Assembly: GCA_041675905.1 (NCBI GenBank)
Contig: JBAYSX010000018.1
Span: forward strand, 1-54,307
DNA: 54,307 nucleotides
Reading direction: 5' to 3'
Source of the DNA: Sandaracinobacteroides sp041675905
GTDB lineage: Bacteria; Pseudomonadota; Alphaproteobacteria; Sphingomonadales; Sphingomonadaceae
The position numbers and the translations under genes are program-made. Below, in pieces: positions 1 to 8,258 of the stretch. The notes under the pieces are model-generated. The model had not been told where the DNA came from, ran no database searches, and saw only the letters and a list, made by a program, of their open reading frames with translations. Numbering within the stretch: the stretch's first letter is position 1; every line of letters begins with the position of its first letter.

Positions 1-68
1 GATGCGGGCCGCCTCTCTTTGTGCGGCCGTGGGGCGCCTTTAACCGGGCGGTGCAGTCCTCGTACACG

Positions 69-82
69 CCCCCCCCCCCCCC
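69..82. repeat. 14-base poly-C tract ahead of phnE
   Basis: An uninterrupted run of 14 C residues lies 18 bp before the chosen phnE start. Tracts like this slip during replication and are also a frequent source of sequencing or assembly error. The phnE frame stays open upstream through the tract, so its length would matter only if translation started upstream of it. Confidence 0.8.
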
Positions 83-99
83 GCACCGATGTCGCCGGA

Positions 100-909
100 A
101 TGGTGGAAGCTGCACGGGTTATCGCCCCCGCCGCCATTCATATCCCGCCGCTCAAACGTCTGCGTCCATGGATTTTTTCGGGCCTGTTCCTGCTGGTATT
201 CCTTGCGGCTTGCGCCGATCTCGACCTGACCTTCGAAGTGCTCAGCAGCGGCTTTGGCAAGCTTGGCTTCATTCTCGGTTCGATGTGGCCGCCGTCCGAC
301 GGCGGGCAGTTCGGCCGGCTGATGTTCGCCATTGCGCAGACTCTGGCGATGGCGGTGCTGGGCACCTTGCTGGGCGCAGTCGTGGCGCTTCCGCTGGCCC
401 TGGTGGCGGCGCGTAACATCGTGGCGAACCCCCTGGTGCATTTCCTCGTCCGGCGCTCCATGGATCTGTTTCGCGGCATTCCGGCGCTCGTGTGGGCGCT
501 GATTCTGGTGGCGGCATTCGGTCTCGGCCCGATCCCCGGCATCCTGGCGCTCGCCTTTTCCGATATTCCGCGCCTGGCCAAGCTGTTTGCCGAGGCGATG
601 GAAAATGTGGATGAACGCCAGCGGGAATCGCTGCGGGCCACAGGTGCCGACGTGGCGGGCGTGCTGCGCTTCGGCACCTTGCCGCAGGTGCTGCCGATCT
701 GGCTTAGCCAGTGCCTGTATTTTCTCGAACAGAATTTCCGCGCAGCCGCGGTCGTCGGCATCGTCGGCGCGGGTGGCATCGGCTTCGAGCTTCAGGAACG
801 CATCCGCATCTTCGCCTTCGACGAAGTGGCCTATATCACGCTGATCTATATCCTCGCCGTGGCCATATTCGATCATATTTCAGACCGTCTGCGTGCCAGG
901 CTGGTCTGA
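100..909 (+). CDS. phnE: Phosphonate ABC transporter permease PhnE
   Basis: Inner-membrane permease of a phosphonate importer, working with the ATPase PhnC and a periplasmic binding protein PhnD that would lie outside the window. The product is about 269 aa with an early membrane segment (PWIFSGLFLLVFLAAC) and several later ones. It carries the binding-protein-dependent permease EAA-type loop around 'ESLRATGADVAGVLRFGTLP', which docks with the ATPase, and ends in hydrophobic 'AYITLIYILAVAIF'. The frame is open upstream to position 19, but that part is proline/arginine-rich and crosses a poly-C tract, so ATG 100 was chosen. phnC follows after 62 bp, suggesting one operon. Confidence 0.88.
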   Translation: MVEAARVIAPAAIHIPPLKRLRPWIFSGLFLLVFLAACADLDLTFEVLSSGFGKLGFILGSMWPPSDGGQFGRLMFAIAQTLAMAVLGTLLGAVVALPLALVAARNIVANPLVHFLVRRSMDLFRGIPALVWALILVAAFGLGPIPGILALAFSDIPRLAKLFAEAMENVDERQRESLRATGADVAGVLRFGTLPQVLPIWLSQCLYFLEQNFRAAAVVGIVGAGGIGFELQERIRIFAFDEVAYITLIYILAVAIFDHISDRLRARLV

Positions 910-971
910 ATTGCCGGTTTGCCGAAAAGTCGGACGTCCGATCGGACCTGCCTGGAACAAGTGGGAAACGC

Positions 972-1781
972 ATGCTGGAATTACGTGAAGTACATTGCCG
1001 CTTCGGCGACGTCGTGGCCGTGAACCGGGCGTCGCTGACGATTATGCCCGGCGAAATGGTTGGCATTATCGGCCGGTCCGGGTCAGGCAAGTCCAGCCTG
1101 CTGCGCCTGATCAACCGGTTGTACACCGCCGAAAGCGGCGAGATACGCTGGAACGGTGCCTGCGTCAGGTCGCTCAAGGGGAAAAAGCTGCGTGACTGGC
1201 GGCGGCAAGCCACCATCATTTTCCAGCAGTTCAATCTGATTCCCCGGCTGGACGTGCTGACCAATGTGCTGCTGGGCACGCTCGCCAGCCGACCGCTGAT
1301 GCCGTCGCTGTTTAAATATTTTCCGGTAGACGAGCGCGCACGCGCTGTAATCGAACTCGACCGGCTGGGCATGGCCGATACCGCCTTTAAACGTACGCAA
1401 TTCCTTTCCGGCGGGCAGCAGCGTGTAGCGATTGCGCGCGCCATGCTGCAGAACCCCGAATTGCTGCTGGCCGACGAACCCGTTGCTTCGCTCGACCCCA
1501 TCAACAGCGAAACGGTGATACAGAGCATCGCCGATATCAACCGGACGCGCGGTATTACGGTGCTGGTTAATCTCCATTCCCTCGACATTGCCCGCCGTTA
1601 CTGCAAGCGAGTGATCGGCATGGATCAGGGCAGCATCGTGTTCGATGGTCCGGTCAGCGAACTGACCGATGCTGCCGTCGCGCGGATCTATGGCGCCAAA
1701 GCCCCGGAAAGCGTGGCGGAGCCTCTCTTTTTTGACGAACCTTGCGAGCCTCGGGTTCTCGAATTGCGGGTCGCGCAGTGA
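972..1781 (+). CDS. phnC: Phosphonate ABC transporter ATP-binding protein PhnC
   Basis: ATPase of the phosphonate importer, 269 aa. Visible motifs are Walker A 'GRSGSGKSS' (near residue 37), the Q-loop 'IIFQQFNL', the signature 'LSGGQQRVAIARA', Walker B 'LLLADEP' followed by 'ASLDP', and the H-loop 'VNLHSLDIA'. Of the ABC ATPases, the spacing and the 'RLINRLYTAESGEIRWNG' block fit PhnC best. ATG 972 gives the canonical N-terminus 'MLELREVHCRFGD'; the open frame upstream overlaps phnE and was ignored. The stop codon overlaps the GTG start of the next gene (GTGA), pointing to translational coupling. Confidence 0.92.
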   Translation: MLELREVHCRFGDVVAVNRASLTIMPGEMVGIIGRSGSGKSSLLRLINRLYTAESGEIRWNGACVRSLKGKKLRDWRRQATIIFQQFNLIPRLDVLTNVLLGTLASRPLMPSLFKYFPVDERARAVIELDRLGMADTAFKRTQFLSGGQQRVAIARAMLQNPELLLADEPVASLDPINSETVIQSIADINRTRGITVLVNLHSLDIARRYCKRVIGMDQGSIVFDGPVSELTDAAVARIYGAKAPESVAEPLFFDEPCEPRVLELRVAQ

Positions 1782-2467
1782 GCGGGAGACTGGCACCAGT
1801 GGCCGGGCGAGAGGGCCTGACCTATATCGCACGACAGGTGCCCCAACGGCAGCAGCGCGGGGGCGCCGGGCCTGAACCGCAAATCGACCCCCAGGCATCG
1901 GTAACCGATTGTGCGCTGGGGCGCTGGACCCGCGTCGGCGCGCGCACCCAGCTAAGTGAAGTATTGCTGGACGATTATAGCTATATCGTCAGCGACTCCA
2001 GTGCGACCTATGCCACGATCGGCAAGTTCTGCTCCATTGCGCGCGATGTCCGCATCAATCCCGGCAACCATCCAACCTGGCGGGCCGCACAGCATCATTT
2101 TACCTATCGTTCGGTATCCTATGCCATGGGGGATAGCGACGATGCCGAATTCTTCGAATGGCGCCGGCAGGACCGGGTGGAGATGGGCCATGACATATGG
2201 ATCGGTCATGGCGCGACAGTGCTTGCCGGCGTTACCATCGGCACCGGCGCGGTTATTGGCGCAGGCGCGGTGGTGTCCAAAGATATTCCGCCCTATGCAG
2301 TCGCGGTCGGCGTTCCGGCGCGGGTTATCAAATTCCGCTTTGACGATTCGTTGCAACAGGCACTGCTGTCGCTCGCCTGGTGGGACTGGGATCATGAACG
2401 TCTCGCCGATGCACTTGAGGATTTTCGCGTTCTGAGCGCGGAAGCCTTCGTCACCAAATATCGCTGA
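1778..2467 (+). CDS. Phosphonate-cluster hexapeptide-repeat acetyltransferase
   Basis: Left-handed beta-helix acyltransferase of the type found inside phn operons ('phosphonate metabolism protein, transferase hexapeptide repeat family'). It is 229 aa from GTG 1778. The hexapeptide ladder is clear around 'MGHDIWIGHGATVLAGVTIGTGAVIGAGAVVSKDIPPYAVAVGVPARVIKFRF', a signature of xenobiotic/chloramphenicol-type acetyltransferases. A TTG 36 bp upstream is in frame, but GTG 1778 overlaps the phnC stop and is preferred. phnN starts directly after its stop. The natural substrate is not known from the sequence. Confidence 0.85.
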   Translation: MSGRLAPVAGREGLTYIARQVPQRQQRGGAGPEPQIDPQASVTDCALGRWTRVGARTQLSEVLLDDYSYIVSDSSATYATIGKFCSIARDVRINPGNHPTWRAAQHHFTYRSVSYAMGDSDDAEFFEWRRQDRVEMGHDIWIGHGATVLAGVTIGTGAVIGAGAVVSKDIPPYAVAVGVPARVIKFRFDDSLQQALLSLAWWDWDHERLADALEDFRVLSAEAFVTKYR

Positions 2468-3042
2468 ATGCGCGGCACCCTGTTTCTGGTGGTCGGCCCC
2501 TCGGGCGCGGGCAAGGATACGCTACTGGATGCCGCGCGTCAGACCCTCGGGGCCGCCGGCACCCATATTTTTCCGCGCCGCGAAATCAGCCGTCCTGCCG
2601 GCGCCGGGGGGGAACTGCACAATGAAGTGACGCGGGATGTCTTTCTGTCTCGCAGGGATGCCGGCGACTATGCCCTGTGCTGGGAAGCCCACGGCCTGTG
2701 CTACGGCATCAGCCGCGCAATCGACAGGGCGCTGGACCAGGGGCTGCACGTTGTGTGCAATGTCTCGCGCGCCGTCGTGGCGGAGGCGAGAGCGCTTTAT
2801 CAGCCGGTAAGGATCATTCTGGTGACCGCACCAATTGCCACGCTGGCCAGGCGTATCGGTGATCGGGGCGCGAAACCACCGATGAAGCCGAGGCGCGACT
2901 GCGCCGCGCCGAACAGATCGCACCTTCGGGAAACGATGTTGTCGTCGTCCATAACGACGGATCGCTGGAGGATGCCATTCGCGGATTTACCGCCGCTCTG
3001 CGGGCGGAACAGCGGGCGGCCCCGCATTGCGGATGCGAATGA
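2468..3042 (+). pseudogene. phnN: Ribose 1,5-bisphosphate phosphokinase PhnN, frameshifted
   Basis: PhnN phosphorylates ribose 1,5-bisphosphate to PRPP at the end of the C-P lyase pathway. The N-terminal part shows a P-loop 'GPSGAGKDTLL' and 'YALCWEAHGLCYGI', typical of PhnN. After 'VTAPIATLARRIGDRG' (about position 2866) homology moves to another frame, which reads 'ETTDEAEARLRRAEQIAP' and ends '...HCGCE' at 3042. One missing G in the run 'cggggcg' explains the shift. As written, the frame instead runs to 3055 with an unrelated tail. It may be a sequencing error or a real lesion. Confidence 0.8.
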
Positions 3043-3544
3043 TCGAAAAGCATAAACTGGATTCACGGACCGCCCGGGCAAGCGGCCGGAGATCATCCAC
3101 TTCCCGTAGTTCGGTATCGTGCGCGCCAAGCAGCCTGGCAGGGCTGTTTACCCTGTGTCTCGCTGCCGGAACGACCGGCAGATCGGATACATGCACACCG
3201 CAATTCGCGTCGAATAATTGCCAATGTGGTCCCAGGGTAAATGCATAAAGGCTGAGTTGCGTATCTTCCATGCGCGCGCGCCATGCCCGCTCGATCACCA
3301 TGATGCGCCGGGCATGACTGTCGGTCATGAAACGCGCGGCATCCGCTGCCGAGGTATTTTCCCCCCTGCCGAATATGATGCGCGGGCAATCGCGTGGCGC
3401 CAGATAGTTTGACAGGAATGCATGACTGATGGCCCAGACGCACGGCGCGACCCGCCCCACTTCCGGCGCGGGCGGGAGGCGTGGATGAAACGCCTTGATG
3501 TCATGCTCCTCCGAGGCATGAAAGAGATGATCCGGAGCGAACAT
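2987..3544 (-). CDS. DUF6886 family protein
   Basis: A protein of about 185 aa resembling the DUF6886 family, whose members begin with a short 'xxHxSEE' motif and contain 'VWAI...PRDCPRI' and a terminal 'FSIIRIRNA'. Here these are 'LFHASEEHDIKAFHPR', 'CVWAISHAFLSNYLAPRDCPRIIF' and 'SLCFSIIRIRNA'. No catalytic role is established. ATG 3544 was chosen because it gives the family N-terminus and lies just after the upstream DUF1045 stop; an in-frame ATG at 3577 would overlap that gene. The 3' end overlaps phnN on the opposite strand by about 56 bp. Confidence 0.7.
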   Translation of the reverse strand: MFAPDHLFHASEEHDIKAFHPRLPPAPEVGRVAPCVWAISHAFLSNYLAPRDCPRIIFGRGENTSAADAARFMTDSHARRIMVIERAWRARMEDTQLSLYAFTLGPHWQLFDANCGVHVSDLPVVPAARHRVNSPARLLGAHDTELREVDDLRPLARAVRESSLCFSIIRIRNAGPPAVPPAERR

Positions 3545-3557
3545 CTCCCGGCCGGCC

Positions 3558-4271
3558 TCAGGCGGGTTTTTCCCCATCGCCCGCGCCGAAGGGGCAATGG
3601 GCGATGATCGTGAAGGGGCTTTTCCGGTCCGGCTGGTGAAACAGGCTGATCGCGGAAAAACGGTGCAGCCCGCAATCTTCAGCGAACCAGGCGCGTGCTG
3701 CGTCCAGCATCCGCGCGCGCTCGTCTGTATCGCTCACCCGGCCGGACAATGTCATATGGAAACGGAAATTTTCGAAAATGTGCGGATAGCCCCATTCACG
3801 CAAAAGACATTCCTGCCGGGGGTCCAACCCGCTCCGGTGACGTCGTTCGATGTCGGCTTCGGTCGGCGGCGCCCGGAACGGTTCGAATTGCCGAACGGCA
3901 TCTTCGTGGAGGGCCTGAATTCCCGGCGATGGCGCGTTGGGCCGGAAAGCCAGAAAGTTCCCCAGATATTGCGGGCTGAGGGGCGCATCGAACGCTGACC
4001 GTGCCTCAGCGAATGCATGGGCGGCGGCTATCAGTTCGTCCTGTGACTTGCCCGCCGCCAGTGTGAATGGGGCTTTCAGCGTGGCGTGGAACCCGTAATG
4101 ACGCGGGTCGGCGGTAAGCTGGTCGAAGCGCTCAGGTGTCAGGCCATGATCTGTCGGCTGCGTGCGTTTTTCGCCGGTGGCGGCGTCGCGTCCGAGCCAG
4201 GCGCTGGCCCGCTGCCACATACCGCCATCGGCGTCCGGCGCATAATAAATGGCGTAGCGCTCTTCGACCAT
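3558..4271 (-). CDS. DUF1045 phosphonate-operon 2H phosphoesterase-like protein
   Basis: A 237-aa protein of the DUF1045 / phosphonate-operon family, a branch of the 2H phosphoesterase superfamily. The two HxT motifs are 'YGFHATLKAPF' (about residue 60) and 'FRFHMTLSGRV' (about residue 174). N-terminal 'RYAIYYAPDADGGMWQRASAWLGRDAATG' is also typical. It starts 3 bp after the phnM stop, so the two are probably cotranscribed. Its exact substrate is not fixed; phosphodiester intermediates of ribose phosphates are a reasonable inference from the context. Confidence 0.85.
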   Translation of the reverse strand: MVEERYAIYYAPDADGGMWQRASAWLGRDAATGEKRTQPTDHGLTPERFDQLTADPRHYGFHATLKAPFTLAAGKSQDELIAAAHAFAEARSAFDAPLSPQYLGNFLAFRPNAPSPGIQALHEDAVRQFEPFRAPPTEADIERRHRSGLDPRQECLLREWGYPHIFENFRFHMTLSGRVSDTDERARMLDAARAWFAEDCGLHRFSAISLFHQPDRKSPFTIIAHCPFGAGDGEKPA

Positions 4272-4274
4272 GAT

Positions 4275-5375
4275 TCAGCCCACCCTTTCTCCGGCGCAAT
4301 AGGTGCCACGCAGACGCGGCCATTGCCCCGGCTGCCAGGCGACCCGGATGATATCCGCGCGCAAACCCTCCGATAGGCGACCGCGATCGGCAAGACCCGT
4401 CGCCCGCGCCGGAGCGTTGGTAACCGTCGCAAGGGCACGCGGCAAGGACCAGCCGAAGGGCTCCTCGGCCAGCAGGAACGCCCCGCGCAGCAGCGACAGG
4501 GGGATATAATCGGACGCGAGAATGTCCAGCAGGTCGTGCCTGGCGGCTTCGCGCGCGGAAAGATTGCCGGAATGCGATCCCCCGCGCACGAGATTGGGGC
4601 CGCCCATGGCGATCGACATGCCTGCTGCCCGCGCTGCCCGCGCCGCATCCAGCGTTACCGGAAATTCCGCGATAGTCGCGCCATGCCCGCGCGCCTCGGC
4701 GACATGCGCTTCGGTGGCGTCGTCATGGGCGGCAAGGGCGATATCGCGCCCGCGCGCCAGTTCCGCCACAGCTTGCCGGTTCCGCGCGCACAGCGCTTCG
4801 TCATAGACCCGCGCCGGAGCCTCCGCGGATGCGTTCCTGCGGTTCGCCATCTGGCGCTGGCCGGGGCGGTGATCCATCATGGACAACATGCCCAGGCGGC
4901 TGTTTTCCTGTTGCGGACCAAGACGTTCCTGCATGGCGTCATTGGTCACTTCACAGCGCACATGCAGCTTGTGATCGAGACGAAGCAAACCGTCTTCGCC
5001 GGCACGGGTGATTGCGTCGGCCATGACAGCAAAGGCTTCGCCCCGGTTCAGCCCGTTGCGCTCGCCGTGCATGGATAGCGAATCGAACACCGTGGTTATG
5101 CCCGCCGCCGCGCATTGCCCGTCATGGGCGATCACCGCACCAATTGCATCCCAGGTTGCGCCCGGGCGCGGCTGATAATGTTTTTCCAGATTGTCGGTGT
5201 GAATGTCGATAAGTCCGGGCATCAGCAGGTCATCGCCCCAGTCCTCGGCGCTGTCGGTCGCCGTCGATCGGGGTTCGACCGCAAGGATCCGGTTGCCGCG
5301 CACGACGATTTCGGCCGGAACAGCGGAATCGGCAAGGATGACCTGCCGGCTGAAAAACCGCGTTTCCCTGTCCAT
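4275..5375 (-). CDS. phnM: Alpha-D-ribose 1-methylphosphonate 5-triphosphate diphosphatase PhnM
   Basis: Amidohydrolase-superfamily enzyme of 366 aa that removes pyrophosphate from ribose 1-alkylphosphonate 5-triphosphate, the step before C-P bond cleavage. Metal-binding 'GLIDIHTDNLEKHY' and family motifs 'MDHRPGQRQ', 'AAHDDATEAHVAEA', 'MGGPNLVRGGSHSGN' and 'LASDYIPLSL' are present. The frame is open 18 codons further upstream, but ATG 5375 lies one base after the stop of the phnL-like gene and gives a standard N-terminus. A second, divergent phnM lies at 7093. Confidence 0.92.
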   Translation of the reverse strand: MDRETRFFSRQVILADSAVPAEIVVRGNRILAVEPRSTATDSAEDWGDDLLMPGLIDIHTDNLEKHYQPRPGATWDAIGAVIAHDGQCAAAGITTVFDSLSMHGERNGLNRGEAFAVMADAITRAGEDGLLRLDHKLHVRCEVTNDAMQERLGPQQENSRLGMLSMMDHRPGQRQMANRRNASAEAPARVYDEALCARNRQAVAELARGRDIALAAHDDATEAHVAEARGHGATIAEFPVTLDAARAARAAGMSIAMGGPNLVRGGSHSGNLSAREAARHDLLDILASDYIPLSLLRGAFLLAEEPFGWSLPRALATVTNAPARATGLADRGRLSEGLRADIIRVAWQPGQWPRLRGTYCAGERVG

Positions 5376-5376
5376 G

Positions 5377-6168
5377 TCAGGCGGCGCGCCGGTATTCGGT
5401 AACATCGAAGAAGCGTGTGGCGATTGCATCGCGCACAGCCTCGTCGTGGAAAATGCCCACCATCGCTGTGCCGCGTTCCCGCGCCCGATTCATCAACCGG
5501 ATGACCGTTTCACGATTGGCGGCGTCCAGCGATGCCGTCGGCTCGTCGAGCAGCAGCACCGGATAGTCGCGCACCATCACGCGGGCGATATTCACGCGCT
5601 GCTGCTCACCCCCCGAAAAGGTCGCGGGCAGCAGCGGCCACAAGGTTTGCGGCAAATTCAGCATGGCCAGAACAGCTTCCGCGCGCTCCCGCGCTTCGAC
5701 CGCGTCCACGCCATTCTCCAGTAGCGGCTCCATCACCAGTGTCAGCGTCGGGATGCGCGGAATGACGCGCAGGAACTGGCTGACATAGCCCATGGTGCGG
5801 CGGCGTATATCCAGCACCACATGCGGCGGCGCTTTGGCGATATCGACATAAGCGCCGTCATGCAGCACCGACACCGCACCCTCGCTCGGCAGATAATTGC
5901 CGTAGATGGTGCGCAGCATGGTGGATTTTCCGACGCCCGATGCCCCGCCCAACACCACGCATTCCCCGGCACGCACCTCAAGACCAACGCGTCCGCGCAC
6001 CATGCTGATTTCTGTTGGCCGGATACGGTCGGAGCCGGGCAGTTCGGACAGTTGGTCAAACAGATCGCGAACGGCTTCGGCACGGCTTTTTGCAACCAGC
6101 GCGTGCGCCCTTTGCCGTGCGGTCACCAGGGCGGCGACTCCGGCAGACTGATGAAATCTTTCGGTCAC
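5377..6168 (-). CDS. phnL: phnG'-'phnL in-frame fusion (PhnL-type ATPase with PhnG N-terminus)
   Basis: Residues from about 64 onward are a clear PhnL: 'LEVRAGECVVLGGASGVGKST', 'MGYVSQFLRVIPRIP', 'FSGGEQQRVNIAR', 'LLLDEPTASLD', 'GIFHDEAVR'. Residues 1-62 do not look like the PhnL start (usually a short 'xxVxxVSKTFxLH' lead-in). They resemble the start of PhnG, ending in 'DRIRPTEISMVRGRVG'. The simplest reading is a deletion joining the 5' part of phnG to the 3' part of phnL near position 5980-5995, removing the rest of phnG, all of phnH, phnI, phnJ and phnK, and the phnL start. GTG 6168 is the start. The chimera lacks the first beta-strands of the ATPase fold and is probably not functional. 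Confidence 0.75.
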   Translation of the reverse strand: MTERFHQSAGVAALVTARQRAHALVAKSRAEAVRDLFDQLSELPGSDRIRPTEISMVRGRVGLEVRAGECVVLGGASGVGKSTMLRTIYGNYLPSEGAVSVLHDGAYVDIAKAPPHVVLDIRRRTMGYVSQFLRVIPRIPTLTLVMEPLLENGVDAVEARERAEAVLAMLNLPQTLWPLLPATFSGGEQQRVNIARVMVRDYPVLLLDEPTASLDAANRETVIRLMNRARERGTAMVGIFHDEAVRDAIATRFFDVTEYRRAA

Positions 6169-6341
6169 GCAATCTCCGCCAAATTTTGGATTTGTCAGTG
6201 AATATTGATTCCGCCTATATCATTACTTTAGAAGGTTCAAATGTATAAATGTAATACTTTTGTTAAACGGGTAAAACTTGTTGAACACTGTAATATGATT
6301 GTCGTAAAAATCTGCAAAGGGTGCGTTGCACGGAGACTACG
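6169..6341. promoter_or_regulatory. Divergent AT-rich promoter region between phnG'-'phnL and phnF
   Basis: A 173-bp spacer between divergent genes, clearly more AT-rich than its surroundings, holding the promoters for both directions. It contains related stretches such as 'gttaaacgggtaaaac' and 'cttgttgaacac' that could be operator halves, but no convincing GntR/HutC-type operator stands out. PhnF normally represses from such a site. Confidence 0.5.
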
Positions 6342-7071
6342 ATGACCTGGCAAGAAATCACCGACCATATCGAGAAGGATATTCGTGAACATATCCTCAA
6401 GCCCGGAGACCGGCTGCCGACCGAGCAAGAGTTGGCGAACAAATATAGAGTTGGCGAATAGATATTTTGTCACCCGTCACGCGTTGCGATCCGCGCTGGC
6501 CCGGTTGGCGAAGCGCGGACTGATTCATTCCAACCAAGGCCGGGGCAGTTTCGTGCGCCGACCGTCGCTGCCGCTGTTGATAGAGCGTCGAACCCGCTTC
6601 AACCGTTATGTCGGGAAGGCGAACGCAACCGGCAAGATGCAGATCATAAGGCTGGTGTCAGAACGCGCCCCGCCGCACGTCGCGCGTGCCTTCGACCTGC
6701 GACTGACCACGCCGTTCGTGATTCTGGAACGCATGGCGACGGTCAACGGCCAGAACACCAGCATCAGCCAGCATTATTTTCCTGAACAGCGCGTGCCGGG
6801 ATTCCTGAAGGAATATGTACGCCGCCAGTCGATCACCGAAACGCTCGCGGCGATCGGTATCGGTGATTATGTTCGCGCCGAAACCCGTATTCACGCGCGG
6901 TTGCCAACGCCCGAGGAAGCGGAATTGCTTGATGTTCCCCGGCACGTTCCGCTCATCATCACCGAAGCGATCAACCATGATATGAACGGCGTGATGCTGG
7001 AATATGGTGAGGCGCGTTTCGCCTCGGACCGTGTGGAACTGGTTATCCAGCCCGAAAAAAACCTCCCCTGA
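6342..7071 (+). pseudogene. phnF: GntR/HutC-family regulator PhnF, broken by a tandem duplication
   Basis: The start ATG 6342 opens 'MTWQEITDHIEKDIREHI', a standard GntR winged-helix N-terminus, but reaches TAG at 6459 after 39 codons. Homology resumes in another frame at 'ELANRYFVTRHALRSALARLAKRGL' and continues through a UTRA effector domain to 7071. The break coincides with a 19-bp near-perfect duplication (6428-6465). Removing one copy restores a continuous frame '...TEQELANKYFVTRHALRS...'. As written, no single product has an intact DNA-binding domain. A GTG at 6385 could make the C-terminal part only. Confidence 0.9.
6428..6465 (+). repeat. 19-bp tandem duplication in phnF
   Basis: Copy 1 (6428-6446) is agagttggcgaacaaatat and copy 2 (6447-6465) is agagttggcgaatagatat, 17 of 19 bases identical. 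The unit is not a multiple of three, so it shifts the frame, and copy 2 carries the TAG that ends the first frame. The two mismatches suggest the duplication is not a fresh sequencing or assembly duplicate. Confidence 0.93.
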
Positions 7072-7092
7072 CCCCCGCAACAGGACACCAGC

Positions 7093-8232
7093 ATGCAGAC
7101 AATACTTACCAATGCCCGGATTATTCTTGCCGACGCCGTCCTGCATGGCACGGTCGTGATCGAAGATGGAGACATTGTCCGGGTCGACGAGGGCATCGTG
7201 CAGGACAATGCCGAGGATATGGGGGGCGATTTCATCATGCCCGGTATTATCGACATCCATACCGACAATCTCGAACGGCATTATTTCCCGCGCCAGAACA
7301 TCGACTGGAATCCGGTTTCCGCCGCCATTGCGCATGATGGTGTGTGCGTCGCCAGCGGCATCACCACCGTTTTTGACAGTATGTCGCTGGGGGCATGGGC
7401 CAATGGCGAGGCGCGGACGATCGACAATCTGCGCCGGCTGATCGACGGCATGGAAACGGCAAGCGATGCCGGCGCGTTGCGCGCCACGCATTTCATCCAC
7501 TGGCGTTGCGAGTTGCCGTCGCCCGCACTTCCCGCCTTGCTCGATGAATTCGTTCCACGTCGTATGACGCGGCTGGCCTCATTCATGGATCATACGCCGG
7601 GACAGCGGCAATACAAGAATTTGGAATTCTACCTCGACCGCACCTGGCGGCGGGAAGGCTTGTCCGACGCGCAAATCGCCGACCGGCTCGTGCAAAGGCA
7701 GCAGAACCAGGAAAATCATGTTGCCGCCAACCGCATGCGTGTGTCGCGGCTGGCTGCCGACCTCGGCATTACCCTCGCCACCCACGACGACGAGACGGCG
7801 GATCACATCATTCAGTCGCATGCGGCGGGCGCGACGATCGCCGAATTTCCCGTGACCTCCGAAGCCGCCGCCGAAGCCCGCCGCCTGGGCATGGTCAACA
7901 TCATGGGCGGCCCGAATCTTATTCGGGGTGGTTCCTATTCCGGCAATGTCAGCGCCGCCGATCTGGTGGCAGACACCCTGCTGGACGGTTTCGCCTCCGA
8001 TTATGTGCCGCGCAGCCTGATCGAATGTCCGTTCCGGCTGGCGGATAGTCGCTACGGCTGGTCCTTGCCGCAGGCGGTGGCGACGGTGACCAGCGCTGTA
8101 GCCGACGCGACCGGCCTGCATGACCGTGGCGAGATCGCCGCCGGGAAGCGCGCGGATGTGCTCCGGGTCAGCATTGAGGCCGGGTTGCCCGTGGTGCGCA
8201 GCGTGTGGGTGTCCGGCGAGCGGGTGGCCTGA
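7093..8232 (+). CDS. phnM: Second PhnM-family amidohydrolase
   Basis: A 379-aa PhnM paralogue with the same key blocks: 'GIIDIHTDNLERHYFPR', 'MDHTPGQRQYKN', 'LATHDDETADHI', 'MGGPNLIRGGSYSGN' and 'FASDYVPRSLIECPFRLAD'. It differs from the first copy in having a longer middle section ('YLDRTWRREGLSDAQIADRLVQRQQNQENH'), closer to longer PhnM forms. It follows phnF on the + strand and is spaced 26 bp from the next gene, so it is the first gene of a phnM-hydrolase-ABC exporter operon. Having two diverged phnM genes on opposite strands suggests that two phn clusters, or two substrate ranges, are combined here. Confidence 0.9.
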   Translation: MQTILTNARIILADAVLHGTVVIEDGDIVRVDEGIVQDNAEDMGGDFIMPGIIDIHTDNLERHYFPRQNIDWNPVSAAIAHDGVCVASGITTVFDSMSLGAWANGEARTIDNLRRLIDGMETASDAGALRATHFIHWRCELPSPALPALLDEFVPRRMTRLASFMDHTPGQRQYKNLEFYLDRTWRREGLSDAQIADRLVQRQQNQENHVAANRMRVSRLAADLGITLATHDDETADHIIQSHAAGATIAEFPVTSEAAAEARRLGMVNIMGGPNLIRGGSYSGNVSAADLVADTLLDGFASDYVPRSLIECPFRLADSRYGWSLPQAVATVTSAVADATGLHDRGEIAAGKRADVLRVSIEAGLPVVRSVWVSGERVA

Positions 8233-8258
8233 CCCTGTGCGGGGAAATTGAAACCGCA

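Noticed and set aside
6228..6290. A PhnF operator in the divergent promoter region
   Set aside because: Several AT-rich partial repeats are visible, but none forms a convincing inverted repeat of the GntR/HutC type.
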